From the NCBI GenBank assembly GCA_001247695.2, contig LGRX02026028.1, forward strand, positions 1 to 64,000: a stretch of 64,000 nucleotides of DNA, given 5' to 3'. The notes under the pieces were generated by a model. The model did not search any database. It was not told the origin of the DNA and saw only the letters and a program-made list of their open reading frames with translations. The DNA is from Cymbomonas tetramitiformis (lineage: Eukaryota; Chlorophyta; Pyramimonadophyceae; Pyramimonadales; Pyramimonadaceae). Each line of letters opens with the position of its first letter. Positions within the stretch are counted from its first letter, which is position 1. Of the stretch, positions 34,807 through 44,513 are shown one piece after another. A program made the translations under genes and the position numbers.

Positions 34807-35559
34807 TTAAAGCATTTGATATCTTATAATTGAATACCTACGTTCCATTAACTCTAAAATTTCTTTACAATATTCATTGTTCATTTCTTGACTAAACATT
34901 GTCATTTGAATATAATTATCTACATTACAAATTGTTATATTACCATCATCACATATTTTGACCGTTAAATAATTGTAACAATCTTCACCAATTCTATTTT
35001 TTCTTGCTATATTTAAAGCAGGAATATGAACACAATTTTCGTCCATATTTTCAAAAAATTCTTTTTGCATACATTTAATTCTATTTTTTAAGAGCTTTTC
35101 TTCTTTTATTTGTTTCAATTTTGTATCTTCAAATGACAACTTAATTTCTGAATAGAAAGAGTCATCAAAGTTTCTAAGTTCAATTACAAATTTGCATTCA
35201 TCTTTATAACTCCTTCTTATATCAACATGAATATGATTGTATTTTTCTTCACCATGATATGCTTTTCTCATAAAATTCAAAGCCGAGTTTCTCTCACATT
35301 CAGAACCACCATCCAAATTTACTTGGTCACACAAGTAAAACTCCATCACATCTGAGCTAAATTGAAATTTCCAATTTTCTGAACGACAAATTGGACATTC
35401 TACAACTCCACAACACGTCTCATTTTTCATTTCATTCGAACACTCATCACATATTGTACCTTCGTTGCAAACTTGACAAATAAAGTTGAATGTATCATAA
35501 GATTTGTGTTCAAAAGACTCAAGGCAAATACAACAATGTTTGTTATCATTAGTATTCAT
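34807..35559 (-). CDS. RING-finger protein, probable ubiquitin ligase
   Basis: 250 residues. The N-terminal 60 residues have a C3HC4-like RING array: CCICLESF, FICQVC, CDEC, CC and CPICRSENW. RING proteins recruit E2 ubiquitin-conjugating enzymes; in viruses they often target host factors. The rest (about 190 residues, many Glu/Asn/Lys) is unrecognised. It sits between two copies of the shared upstream box and its first residues (MNT) match those of the other two box-driven end genes. Confidence 0.75.
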   Translation of the reverse strand: MNTNDNKHCCICLESFEHKSYDTFNFICQVCNEGTICDECSNEMKNETCCGVVECPICRSENWKFQFSSDVMEFYLCDQVNLDGGSECERNSALNFMRKAYHGEEKYNHIHVDIRRSYKDECKFVIELRNFDDSFYSEIKLSFEDTKLKQIKEEKLLKNRIKCMQKEFFENMDENCVHIPALNIARKNRIGEDCYNYLTVKICDDGNITICNVDNYIQMTMFSQEMNNEYCKEILELMERRYSIIRYQML

Positions 35560-35646
35560 CTTGCTTTGTTTACACTACCGAGTTACACCCTTTAAGTGGA
35601 TTTTATTTTTTGAGGTTTTTTGTCCCCCTGAAAAACCGAAGAAATT
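35560..35646 (-). promoter_or_regulatory. shared upstream box, copy 2 (RING gene), part of a subterminal inverted repeat
   Basis: About 87 bases, matching 56626-56717 in reverse complement nearly throughout, including TTCTTCGGTTTTTCAGGGGG, AACCTC, AAAATCCACTTAAAG, GTGTAACT and GTGTAAACAAAGCAAG up to the ATG. Confidence 0.8.
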
Positions 35647-35864
35647 TACACAATTAAATTAAAAGGAAATCTTGCAGGTCCTCGATTGTTATTATTTGTT
35701 GGTAAATTTGCAATAGGTCGTGATGTCACTTGTGGTGATTGTATATTTGCAGATTTAATTAACTTTTTCTTTTTGGAATATTTTTTACGAGGTTTCGTGC
35801 CTTTTTTGGAATGATATTCTTTGGCACATTTTTTTAATGTTTCGTTCCATTCAGCACGAGTCAT
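35646..35864 (-). CDS. small basic protein, unknown
   Basis: 72 residues from the ATG at 35864; an ATG at 35918 would extend into the neighbouring gene and is less likely. It starts TRAEWNETLKKCAKEYHSKKG, a pattern often seen in short basic proteins of large algal DNA viruses and PLVs, followed by a Lys-rich stretch and a Pro/Asn-rich tail. Confidence 0.55.
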   Translation of the reverse strand: MTRAEWNETLKKCAKEYHSKKGTKPRKKYSKKKKLIKSANIQSPQVTSRPIANLPTNNNNRGPARFPFNLIV

Positions 35865-35892
35865 AAATGTGTATATATTAATATATATATTT

Positions 35893-36576
35893 TTATGGTT
35901 GATTAGCTCTACTTGCACGTTGTCCTCTTGTATACATTTGTGGACTTGCTTCTTCTTCTATAATTTCCACACCACTAATATCATCATCGTCATCATCAAT
36001 ATCTAAACGTGCAGGGCTAAGGGAATCTTTTTTAGCTGAATTGAATAATGCTTGTCTTACTAAAGGGGTTCTTCGTCCGGAAGGTCCAGATTCACCTTGA
36101 CTTTGGGGTGTGTCAAACGGAGATGAAGCTTGTTTTAACATAGGATTTGGAATAATTATTCCGGAAGGTCCAGATTCTCCTTGATTTATTGGAGTTGGTG
36201 ACAAACTTTCTAAATATTTAACATCGTCATCATGTTCTGAAGTAGGTGATACATAACTTCTTGGAGTTTCTACATCAGATTCACTTAAATCAGCAAACCT
36301 TTGTAAATTGTCCGCTCTTGTATATTTTCCCGGAACAAAAACATTGACATCACTTCTTTTTAAATTTTGAATCAAATCAACTGAATTTATCAAAGGACTT
36401 TGAGAAATAGAAGTATAGAACTCAACACTATTTTGAGAAGGAGCGGTCATAGCATAATTGTTAGAAGCTAATTTAGAATATCCTTGAAATATTGATTTAT
36501 TAGATGCAGCATTTCTAAAGCCTAATTCATTTAGACAATATTGTTTAACAATATCATCAGTCAATATCTTTCTCAT
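35893..36576 (-). CDS. low-complexity protein, unknown
   Basis: 227 residues, Ser/Pro/Asp-rich. It has two copies of QGESGPSG, a run of Asp residues (about residue 190) and a basic C-terminus (TRGQRASRANQP). No domain was recognised. It lies in the left-arm minus-strand series with a TATATA leader. Confidence 0.6.
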   Translation of the reverse strand: MRKILTDDIVKQYCLNELGFRNAASNKSIFQGYSKLASNNYAMTAPSQNSVEFYTSISQSPLINSVDLIQNLKRSDVNVFVPGKYTRADNLQRFADLSESDVETPRSYVSPTSEHDDDVKYLESLSPTPINQGESGPSGIIIPNPMLKQASSPFDTPQSQGESGPSGRRTPLVRQALFNSAKKDSLSPARLDIDDDDDDISGVEIIEEEASPQMYTRGQRASRANQP

Positions 36577-36600
36577 ATATTTTATAATATTACATATATA

Positions 36601-36798
36601 TTAATTGTTTCGTCTATTTTGTTGTCTATCCGCTGGATGAGGTGGTCTTAAAATTCTTCCATACCGCCTTAATTGATGACGAGCTTTACATTGAATTTTA
36701 TTTCCAAGCGGACGACCTAAAGGTGCAGGGTCTTTATATCCACAATAAACATTATTATTCAGCCTTCGTTGAGCATGTGTTTGATTAGCTCTTACCAT
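36601..36798 (-). CDS. small Arg-rich protein, unknown
   Basis: 65 residues from the ATG at 36798 (MVRANQTHAQRR). An upstream ATG at 36831 would overlap the integrase stop. It contains YCGYKDPAPLGRPLG and many Arg/His residues. It may bind nucleic acid; this is inferred from composition only. Confidence 0.5.
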   Translation of the reverse strand: MVRANQTHAQRRLNNNVYCGYKDPAPLGRPLGNKIQCKARHQLRRYGRILRPPHPADRQQNRRNN

Positions 36799-36827
36799 AA
36801 CAATATATATAATACAATCGATAAAAA

Positions 36828-37977
36828 TCATCGTAAATCAATTTCCGTTTCATTATCTTTATTATTTTTATTTTGACTTCTTGTCCTTTTAGATATTTGA
36901 TTAGAAGATGAGACACCTTCTTTCCTAAGAGTTCTTTCTTTTTTATTTTGTTTAGAAACTAATTCAGAAACTGTGGGTTCGTCAGATTTTTTATTAGACG
37001 TGCTACCTTTAATTTCCAATAATTCGCGTGGTTTATATCGACGTGCCAAAGTTTCTTTACCGTCTTCGATGATATAACTCAATCCTTTCATAGATTTTAC
37101 TTTATATATTTTTGTCGACCATCGTTGAGATTCTTTATCAAACGTTTTAGTTTTAATTTTAATCCTAACTTTATCACCCGGTTTTATATCTATTTTTTCA
37201 AGAAGCTTAGTCAATTTATTCCTTTTCAATAAAATATTTCTGATGGTCTTTGTTAGGTTCATATTATCAGGAGTTGATTTATCAATATTTGCAGAATTTT
37301 GTGTACTATTATAATTTTTGACAACAGAATCCAAATAATCAATCCAGTTTACGGTGTCTTTACTTTCTTCTATCTTTTTGAATTTCAATTTTAATGTTCT
37401 ATTAAATCTTTCTACCATACCCATAGTAGTATGGTCTTCGGTTTCATTTAAATAATGCTCAATATTGTTGTCCTTTAATAATTTTTTTATAGATTTATTT
37501 GTAAATTCTACACCATTGTCCGTAGTCAATACATTCATTTTTGAATCTTTTATTAACTTTTTAAAAGCAGGAATTATTCCTTCAGCAGAATCAATGTTTT
37601 TGTTATTTTTATCTTTAACAGTTTTTGATTTTAATGGATATGCATAGGCCTTTCGTGTATTGATATTAATAGCCGTCAATATAACGGAGTAACCTCTATT
37701 TTGTTTTTTGAATTCAGGAATAAATGCTAAATCAGATTGAACATAATTCTTGTTAGGGTCTTTGCCGTAAATAGGAAATAACTCTTTTCTATTGATTTTC
37801 TTTTTTTGAGAAAAGGTTTGATTGACTTCAGTTTTTTCTATGGCTTCCTTGACTTGTTTTTGTGTGACTTTATAGCCAAGAGATTTTAATTTGGCCGTGA
37901 ATGGTGATACAGCACTTAATCCAAATTCGGGGTCTAAATAAAAGTCTTGTATTTTTTTCAGTGATTGACTTACTCAT
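36828..37977 (-). CDS. RVE-family DDE integrase, frameshifted near its start
   Basis: The frame is open from just after the T7 tract (37952-37958) to the TGA at 36828. The DDE triad is visible: first Asp in VQSDLAFIPEF, second in TTDNGVEF, Glu in MVERFNRTLK. A C-terminal small-barrel segment (GDKVRIKIKTKTFD...YKVKSMKGLSYIIEDG) ends in a basic tail. The only ATG in place (37977, 3 bases after the polymerase stop) is in a different frame. A run of seven A (gene strand) where six would keep the frame explains this. The copy is thus disrupted by one base, uses frameshifting, or contains a sequencing error. Known role: insertion of the viral genome with a 6-bp target duplication. Confidence 0.85.
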
Positions 37978-37979
37978 TA

Positions 37980-40900
37980 TTATAATGAAATATCTTTATG
38001 TCCCCAGGGTAGGATATTAAATGTTTCCCACTGAATATATCCTTTATCATAATTTAATGAAAATGATTTCGTTTCGCTTCTTGTTTCTATACCAAGAGCT
38101 GCATATTGTTTGTTAAATTGAGTTTTTTTCGGTTTTCTAAGAATATCGTATTTTAATTCTACAACTTTCTTTTGATTATTCAAAATTATTTCTTTGATTT
38201 CTTCATGATTGATACATTGAGAATTTTCATAATTTAATGGAAATCCTTTTACCTTAGTCATTGTTGTTCCATTATCGAATTTCAATGAATATGATTTAGG
38301 TGCTGTTGATACAAATTCAATGCATGTCTTATTTTCTAACTCGTCGGTCAGTTCTCCAAGATAATCACCAAGTTGTTCTTTGAAGATATAATTATTACTT
38401 GTATTTTCAATGTATACCACTGAGTCGGTATCGTGATATAGTACATTGTCAAATCCTACATCGTCCATTAAATTGTATAATTTCATTCTTGCATATGCCG
38501 TTGTAAACACTCCAATAACTTCGTTTACGGTGCAGTTTGTTTCAGAATATTCACTTAATAAATTAAAACCAACTTGGTATTTAACATCACCATTTTTGTT
38601 TTTTATTGGCTGAATTAGAACATTGTCATTTCTTGAATCTGATAAAATATCATATACTTCAGCACTATTCATGAATTTGTTTTGTCTTTTATTTGGTTTC
38701 AAACAATATCTACCCCACAAGTTGTTGAGAAATAATTTAGCAATAGTTCTCAATCCTTCATTTTTATATATTTTATCCTTTTCTAATAATATACCTTCCT
38801 TTTCAAAATATTTTTTAATATACAAATCTTTATCTTTTTCGCTTTGTACCCACTCAGGATATCCACTTGCTTCTTGTTTGATTTTTAAAAATGTATTAAT
38901 AAAGCTTTCAAAAATAGTATATGATGTATTTTCCCAGTGGACAACTTGATGAATTTTTTCTATGACATAACCTTTCTTTAAAGCTAATTTTACTTCTTCG
39001 GAGCACCAACATCCAGTCATTTTTGTCAAAGGAAATGTCAACTTCTCCATTTTAGAATGTCCCAAGTTCCTTAATGGTAAAACTGCCATTCCCAAATCAT
39101 TTGGTGGAATTATTGTGCATTTTATTACTCCAAAGAATTGTTCAATATCAGTAACTCCCTTTAATTCAATTTCTTGATAGATTTTTGTAGGATGTTTTGA
39201 AGGAAATTTACAATATTTTAAAACCCAAGGATACAAACTTGTAAAATCTACATATCGAATGGTTTCTCCTTTTTTGCATTTATAATACAATCTTTTAGGG
39301 TCTGTTCTTCCACCAAATAATGCATCTCTGAACACGATAGGTGTGTTATAACTATTTACGAAATCGATAACATTTTGGTCATTTTTTTGTAATTCCTTAA
39401 AATCACTTTCCCACATAATTTCTATGTTGTATCCAAGACTTCGAATTTTTTTCAATCTTTTTTTAGTCTCTTCATACAGTTGATAAAATGTTTTATTTGT
39501 GGCATAATTCTTTCTAAACATATTTTTACCATTTGTTTTTGGATTTCCATGCCAATAATCTCCAAGAAATTCATATATAGTATTTGTTGCAGGGTCAAAA
39601 CCATCTACATATTTATGTCTTTCATTGTTAACAAAATGGAAATGAGGAATTTTGTATTCTTTGATTAAATTATCAATTTTATTTGTATATTTTACATATT
39701 CCAACCAAATGTCTCCTATTGTTGATTGTTGTTTTCCTTTGATGACACTATTTAAAATAGCTATAGAATTTTCAGGCATATGCAAATACCTATGAATTGT
39801 TTGTGTTAAGGATGCAATAGTTAAATAGGAGGTTGGGTCAATTTCATTATTTGTTAAATCCAAAATTAATTCTCTATATTTCATCCATCCTAATCGTAAA
39901 ATTCTTACATCACTTTGACAATAATCTAATATTTCTTTTTCCATCACAAAATGATATTTATTGTTTTTCATTTGCGAATACCAATCCAAAAATTTCGCTC
40001 GTGCATCACCTTTCATTTGATTATATCCATAATACTTTTTGTCCGGTATTAAACCCTCATATCTTTTATTTTCAGGGGTATTAAACTTGTGTGGAAAAAA
40101 GCCTTTCTTTTCACCTTTTAAATCGAATATTTTTGAGAATTTACTCAATGGATTTGTTAAATGTAGGTAGCTGTCCATTAATGTCACGTTTTGATATTTT
40201 AGATACATTATTTTACCACCATTTTGTACCGTTTCAGGAATTTCATCCATTGTTGTCATTATGTATTCTATGATAAGTACATAATCATACTTACTACCAT
40301 TATGTGCTATAAAAGTAAACCCTTTATGTTTGTTTGAAAATAAAAATTTGCAAGCTTCTCCAATATTGTTGTGAATAAATTCCTCTCCATTAGAATATTG
40401 TGTCACACTCAGATTCACTTCGTGCTTTGTTTCATTGTATGCTTCGAAATCAAAAAATCCTATTTTACTTTCATCCACAACATCTTTTGGTTTCTTTGGT
40501 GTAATGTAACATTGATGCTCTCTCATGTCACAATATAGTTTACAATTTGGACAAAATTCATGTCCACAAATGTGTTCTTGTTCTTTTCTTATATCGTAAA
40601 CCTTTTTACACTCACCTTTGCACCTATGGAAATGTTGACAAGCTGTCCCTTTTTTGTGTAAATCATAACATTTCTGATTTGGAAATTTTATATTACAATC
40701 TTCACAATGTATGGCTTTCTTCCAATCAATAAATGGTTTTATTCCTTTTTTAGAAAAATCACACAATTTACTTTTACATTTAAAACATCTTGGCCGGTCA
40801 GCTATTCCATAAAAAGCTTCAATTTTCGTTATTGGTTCGTAGTGTCCAATACTTGAATTTAAATGATAATAAACAAAATTCCATTCCGGTCTGTCGGGCA

Positions 40901-41900
40901 AACCTTCTTTACTTGGCGGATACATTATTGTACAACCCAAATCAGTCATTCCATGAATTGTAATATTTTTGTTGAATTTTTCTTCAAAGACATGAATGTC
41001 ATCAAAACCTATACCGTCTTCAGCATTAAATTCTAATTCTTTCATTAAAATTATTGCTTCTCTTGTTAAACGATTTCTATGATTGTTGCAAATATGATTG
41101 TAAATTTTGTAAGTTATTTCTTCATTGTCTTTTTTATCTTTGTAATTCATAATAATGCAAGATTTTGCAAAACATTGTTCATCCTTAATTGTAATGCAAC
41201 TTTTCTTTTGCTTCAATTCTTCCACAGATTTTGGCACCGACAATGGTTGGCCTTTTCCATTAATTTTTTTGAAATTTAATAAAGAAATCGTAATAAAATT
41301 CACAGCCCCTCTATCATCTCCAGACTGAATCATTCCTTCTAATTTTTTATAAAATTCCATTTCGTTTTTTGCACTTAAAAATTCTGAAGAACCATCTTGG
41401 AAATTTACACCAAATTGAAAGTGTTTTACATCTTCCGAAGCTTGGTCTATTTTTTTATTAATTAAATTCATCCAATATTTCAAAGGTTTACTAATAAATC
41501 TATTAAATTTGATTTTCATGCTTACTCCGGAATTTCCACCTTTATCAACAAAATCTTTTGTAACATCTTTATCCGTAAATTGTTCTTCATATTCTTGTCG
41601 AGTAAACAAATCAAGGTCTTGTATTTTTTCATTTTTTGTTTCAAAATCTTTAATTTCAGATTGTATTTTTTGTGTTTTATTTTGTTTGGTAAATTCCTTA
41701 TTTACTTTTTTATTTTCAATTTGATTTAATTTAATCCATTGTTCCTTTGTCAATTGTCTTGAACTTGATGCCCCTAAAATTCCAACCCTATGGTTTTTAA
41801 CTTTTTTAAGATTGGTTCTCTTTGATTTAGTCAATGGAGCTTTGCCTTTATCATCTTTATCATTTTTACCATCTTTGTCATTTGACTTTTTAGGTGGCAT
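37980..41900 (-). CDS. polB: protein-primed family B DNA polymerase
   Basis: 1306 residues. Exonuclease motifs are FFDFEAY (about 482-488), FIAHNGSKYDY (about 530-540) and YCQSD (about 660-664). Polymerase motif A is DFTSLYP (885-891), motif B includes FLNNLWGR (1057-1064) and motif C is YHDTDS (1155-1160). A Cys/His cluster (about 372-464) suggests zinc binding ahead of the exonuclease. Between exonuclease and polymerase (about 755-835), YVDGFDPATNTIYEFLGDYW and GYNIEIMWESDF form a Vsr/PD-(D/E)XK-like nuclease signature seen in Maverick and PLV polymerases. The N-terminal about 120 residues are Lys-rich and may include the terminal-protein part. It replicates the linear genome from the TIRs. 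A degenerate shared promoter box lies upstream near 41940-41965. Confidence 0.93.
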   Translation of the reverse strand: MPPKKSNDKDGKNDKDDKGKAPLTKSKRTNLKKVKNHRVGILGASSSRQLTKEQWIKLNQIENKKVNKEFTKQNKTQKIQSEIKDFETKNEKIQDLDLFTRQEYEEQFTDKDVTKDFVDKGGNSGVSMKIKFNRFISKPLKYWMNLINKKIDQASEDVKHFQFGVNFQDGSSEFLSAKNEMEFYKKLEGMIQSGDDRGAVNFITISLLNFKKINGKGQPLSVPKSVEELKQKKSCITIKDEQCFAKSCIIMNYKDKKDNEEITYKIYNHICNNHRNRLTREAIILMKELEFNAEDGIGFDDIHVFEEKFNKNITIHGMTDLGCTIMYPPSKEGLPDRPEWNFVYYHLNSSIGHYEPITKIEAFYGIADRPRCFKCKSKLCDFSKKGIKPFIDWKKAIHCEDCNIKFPNQKCYDLHKKGTACQHFHRCKGECKKVYDIRKEQEHICGHEFCPNCKLYCDMREHQCYITPKKPKDVVDESKIGFFDFEAYNETKHEVNLSVTQYSNGEEFIHNNIGEACKFLFSNKHKGFTFIAHNGSKYDYVLIIEYIMTTMDEIPETVQNGGKIMYLKYQNVTLMDSYLHLTNPLSKFSKIFDLKGEKKGFFPHKFNTPENKRYEGLIPDKKYYGYNQMKGDARAKFLDWYSQMKNNKYHFVMEKEILDYCQSDVRILRLGWMKYRELILDLTNNEIDPTSYLTIASLTQTIHRYLHMPENSIAILNSVIKGKQQSTIGDIWLEYVKYTNKIDNLIKEYKIPHFHFVNNERHKYVDGFDPATNTIYEFLGDYWHGNPKTNGKNMFRKNYATNKTFYQLYEETKKRLKKIRSLGYNIEIMWESDFKELQKNDQNVIDFVNSYNTPIVFRDALFGGRTDPKRLYYKCKKGETIRYVDFTSLYPWVLKYCKFPSKHPTKIYQEIELKGVTDIEQFFGVIKCTIIPPNDLGMAVLPLRNLGHSKMEKLTFPLTKMTGCWCSEEVKLALKKGYVIEKIHQVVHWENTSYTIFESFINTFLKIKQEASGYPEWVQSEKDKDLYIKKYFEKEGILLEKDKIYKNEGLRTIAKLFLNNLWGRYCLKPNKRQNKFMNSAEVYDILSDSRNDNVLIQPIKNKNGDVKYQVGFNLLSEYSETNCTVNEVIGVFTTAYARMKLYNLMDDVGFDNVLYHDTDSVVYIENTSNNYIFKEQLGDYLGELTDELENKTCIEFVSTAPKSYSLKFDNGTTMTKVKGFPLNYENSQCINHEEIKEIILNNQKKVVELKYDILRKPKKTQFNKQYAALGIETRSETKSFSLNYDKGYIQWETFNILPWGHKDISL

Positions 41901-41934
41901 TATTATTATACAATATATTTCTTATTACGGAATA

Positions 41935-41970
41935 GTAACGAATTCTTTAGGTGGATTTTGTTACATTTAA
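41935..41970 (-). promoter_or_regulatory. degenerate copy of the shared upstream box (polymerase)
   Basis: Plus strand reads TAACGAATTCTTTAGGTGGATTTTGTT. It aligns with GTTACACTCTTTAAGTGGATTTTATT of the SAP and RING leaders, at the same orientation relative to the gene and about 40 bp from the ATG. Confidence 0.5.
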
Positions 41971-42033
41971 CCTTTCCAAAAATTTGTTTTGAATTTCCAT
42001 GTATTTTTCAAAGTCTTCAGGATTTTCTTTAAT

Positions 42034-42279
42034 TTAATTGGAGAATATTTCAACAATTTTTACTTTATCAATACCATGCTTTTCCATCGTAGAAATACCG
42101 ACATTTTTATTTATTAAAATTCGGTCTAAGGTTAGATTCTTTTGTAACAATGGTTTGTTGGCTTGATAGTATTTTCCTTTATCCCTTCTATTCATGTCTA
42201 AGGGTTTTTTATAGTATACTTTACCATTCTTGGAAGTAACCTTCGTATACTTAGGAGAATGTGTATTAATTTCACTCAT
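42034..42279 (-). CDS. small protein, unknown
   Basis: 81 residues, Lys-rich (KVTSKNGKVYYKKPLDMNRRDKGKYY near the start). No domain was recognised. Start at the ATG 42279 behind an AT-rich leader. Confidence 0.55.
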   Translation of the reverse strand: MSEINTHSPKYTKVTSKNGKVYYKKPLDMNRRDKGKYYQANKPLLQKNLTLDRILINKNVGISTMEKHGIDKVKIVEIFSN

Positions 42280-42304
42280 TGTTATAATATAGAACTTATA
42301 ATCT

Positions 42305-42493
42305 TTAAGCAGATTCTAACACATTTTTATCAATACTCAGTTCTTTTGAATTCATTATATCTCTTTCACATTTGATACAAAGACAATCTAATTGTTTACA
42401 CCTTGACCGTCTCATATTATATCCTATAGCGTGAATTAAAGCTACAATGATTGTACCAAATTGAAAAACATCACAAGTATTAATTTCAAACAT
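42305..42493 (-). CDS. small protein with one hydrophobic segment and a Cys pair cluster
   Basis: 62 residues. FGTIIVALIHAIGYNM (about 12-27) could cross a membrane; RRSRCKQLDCLCIKC follows. Short proteins of this layout occur in PLVs and giant viruses, but no function is known. Confidence 0.5.
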   Translation of the reverse strand: MFEINTCDVFQFGTIIVALIHAIGYNMRRSRCKQLDCLCIKCERDIMNSKELSIDKNVLESA

Positions 42494-42587
42494 TGTATAT
42501 ATATCTTTAACATATATATTTTATCTAATATACATCAATAGAAAACATTAGTAATGATTAGAAAATTATTTTCTTGTGTATTCTAAT

Positions 42588-43067
42588 ATGGGTTTTAAAA
42601 AGGGTGAAAAAATCACTGATGAGACAACCTTAGAACGATTAAAAGTTGCTAGACTGAAAGCTATGGAAACAAGAAAAAGAAATTCTGAAGCGAAAAAGGA
42701 TATCAAACTTGCAAAGGAAATAGAAAATAAGAAAGAATTAGAGGCTGCACAAAATAAAATTAAATCATCGATAAAAGAACCTGAAAATACTGAAAAAATA
42801 GAAAATAAATCAGAATCGAAAATCATTGACCAGAAATATGTTAGAAAATCAAAAAAGAAGCCTATAATTGTTGTGGAATCTGATACCGAAAGTAGTTCTA
42901 GTGACGATGAACATCAACCTCAAGTAATTATTAAAAAAACAAAAAAGAAAGACAAAGTTTTAAAAACCGAAGAAAAGCCAAACGCGGTCCCTCCGACTTA
43001 TCATGACGTTTTGAATTTAGACCCTCATTTTCATAAAACATTCAAATCATTATTTCCAGAATTTTAA
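42588..43067 (+). CDS. highly charged coiled-coil protein with a PPxY motif
   Basis: 159 residues from the ATG at 42588; an in-frame GTG at 42576 is a poorer start. The first 60 residues are strongly charged (LKVARLKAMETRKRNSEAKK) and likely helical, then a Ser/Asp acidic patch (ESDTESSSSDDE) and a Lys-rich stretch. The C-terminus has VPPTYHDVL, which fits the PPxY late-domain pattern that binds Nedd4-type WW domains. That reading is speculative. It is the lone plus-strand gene inside the left arm. Confidence 0.55.
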   Translation: MGFKKGEKITDETTLERLKVARLKAMETRKRNSEAKKDIKLAKEIENKKELEAAQNKIKSSIKEPENTEKIENKSESKIIDQKYVRKSKKKPIIVVESDTESSSSDDEHQPQVIIKKTKKKDKVLKTEEKPNAVPPTYHDVLNLDPHFHKTFKSLFPEF

Positions 43068-43080
43068 AAGAATATTTGTA

Positions 43081-43554
43081 TCATTTATCTTTCCAATAGT
43101 CTTTCCCATAAGAAACAAATATCTCTTGATTCTTTTTTACATTTGATGTTAATCGAACATTTCCTACGGAATTTATTTTAGCATAATTTTTGCATTTGAT
43201 TCTTTTGGCACTTTGAGGGGTACAATCATTGAACTTACCGGCAACTGAATTTGTTTTCGATGCATCATAAAACAGATTATTATTCTTTTTCCAAATATGT
43301 GTTCTTCGATTCAATGGAGGTAATTCATTCATTGTCAATCGTTGCGTGCCGACGGTGTATCGACCAACTAACTTATCTTTTTTCAAGTCTTCTTTGGCAT
43401 ATACTCCAAGACCTGAATTTGGAATACTACTTTCCTTTATATCTACTACTCTATGAACATAACAATAAGGACTATATTTACAAGTCATGTTTCTACATTG
43501 ATTTCCACTACTTTTTGAAATAGCTATACACCGTTCACAAGATGTTTTCTTCAT
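43081..43554 (-). CDS. SET-domain protein (putative lysine methyltransferase)
   Basis: 157 residues. An N-terminal Cys cluster (CERC, CRNMTCKYSPYCYVH) is followed by a compact SET fold: SGLGVYAKEDLKKDKLVG, then VAGKFNDC in place of the usual RFINHSC, and EIFVSYGKDYW. Small viral SET proteins can methylate host histones. The altered Asn-His motif leaves activity uncertain. Its ATG overlaps the stop of the packaging ATPase (43551-43554). Confidence 0.75.
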   Translation of the reverse strand: MKKTSCERCIAISKSSGNQCRNMTCKYSPYCYVHRVVDIKESSIPNSGLGVYAKEDLKKDKLVGRYTVGTQRLTMNELPPLNRRTHIWKKNNNLFYDASKTNSVAGKFNDCTPQSAKRIKCKNYAKINSVGNVRLTSNVKKNQEIFVSYGKDYWKDK

Positions 43555-44471
43555 AAGTTATGATTTATTTTTTCAGGAATTATGAATTCATCAAATCGTT
43601 TTCGAAACATCGATGGATGATTGTCTTTCTTATGTAAATCGATTAATAGAAATGAATGTGGTTCATTGATAGCATGTGCATATACTTCATAGAAAGTCTT
43701 TTCATCGATTTCTCCGGAACATGATTCAAATATTTCTTGTAATTCTTTCTTGTCTTTCATTTTAAATACTCCTAAAGAAGTTGCATTATTCTTCACCGCT
43801 CTTGGACAGCCTCCAAACTGAGATTTGAAATTCTGAATGCAAATAAAGCATGATACGCCTAACGCCCCACCGGTTTCAAAATCAGCTATATGTCGATGTC
43901 TTGTGATAAAATTCAGAAATTTAGGAGTTCGAAACAAATTCGTTGATTGACAATCATCCACAAAAACAGCCAATATAGGTCGTTCACCATTATATTTATG
44001 GACGGGTTTTTCGAAACCGTCTGATGTCAAAAATTCTAACAATAATTCGGGGTCGATATCATCGATAAAGATATTTCTATTATTTAATTTTTCCATCAAC
44101 AAATTCCATTTTTTCAAGTCTTCATGATATTTCAAATATGTATCTCTTTCTTCTTCGGCTTTTTGAATAATATCATTGATAACATTTGCACCATCGTCGG
44201 GTTCGTACACATCTTCGGAGTCGATATCTAATGATTTCATTAATTTTTTGTTTGAATTAAATGTAGGACTTATTACAAATATTCGATGTAATGACCCTTC
44301 TTTTTTCAACATTTTAAGATAGTTAGTCACCGCAACTGATTTCCCGCTTCCTCTTTTGCCTATGAAAATTGAATTTTGATGAGCTTTTAACATGTTCGGT
44401 CCGGTTTTGATATTGAAAGCACTTCCATTTGGCACATCAATGTTCATATCTTTCACTTTTACAATCTTCAT
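43551..44471 (-). CDS. FtsK/HerA-type genome-packaging ATPase
   Basis: 306 residues. Walker A is GKRGSGKS (38-45); Walker B is ILAVFVDD (about 166-173); a downstream Gln (IQNF) fits the sensor position. This family pumps DNA into the capsid of PLVs, virophages, Mavericks and giant viruses, and is one of their hallmark genes. It overlaps the SET gene by the ATGA arrangement, suggesting co-expression. Confidence 0.9.
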   Translation of the reverse strand: MKIVKVKDMNIDVPNGSAFNIKTGPNMLKAHQNSIFIGKRGSGKSVAVTNYLKMLKKEGSLHRIFVISPTFNSNKKLMKSLDIDSEDVYEPDDGANVINDIIQKAEEERDTYLKYHEDLKKWNLLMEKLNNRNIFIDDIDPELLLEFLTSDGFEKPVHKYNGERPILAVFVDDCQSTNLFRTPKFLNFITRHRHIADFETGGALGVSCFICIQNFKSQFGGCPRAVKNNATSLGVFKMKDKKELQEIFESCSGEIDEKTFYEVYAHAINEPHSFLLIDLHKKDNHPSMFRKRFDEFIIPEKINHNL

Positions 44472-44513
44472 TAAAGATATATGTATAGTTTGTTTATTAT
44501 TTTTTTAAAGAAA

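Noticed and set aside
36601..36831. ATG at 36831 as start of the small Arg-rich gene
   Set aside because: It would overlap the integrase stop and add a hydrophobic leader from the TATATA region; the ATG at 36798 fits the spacing of neighbouring genes better.
37980..41900. Plus-strand frames of 60-108 codons opposite the polymerase
   Set aside because: Shadows of the polymerase reading frame on the opposite strand; AT-rich hydrophobic composition without motifs.
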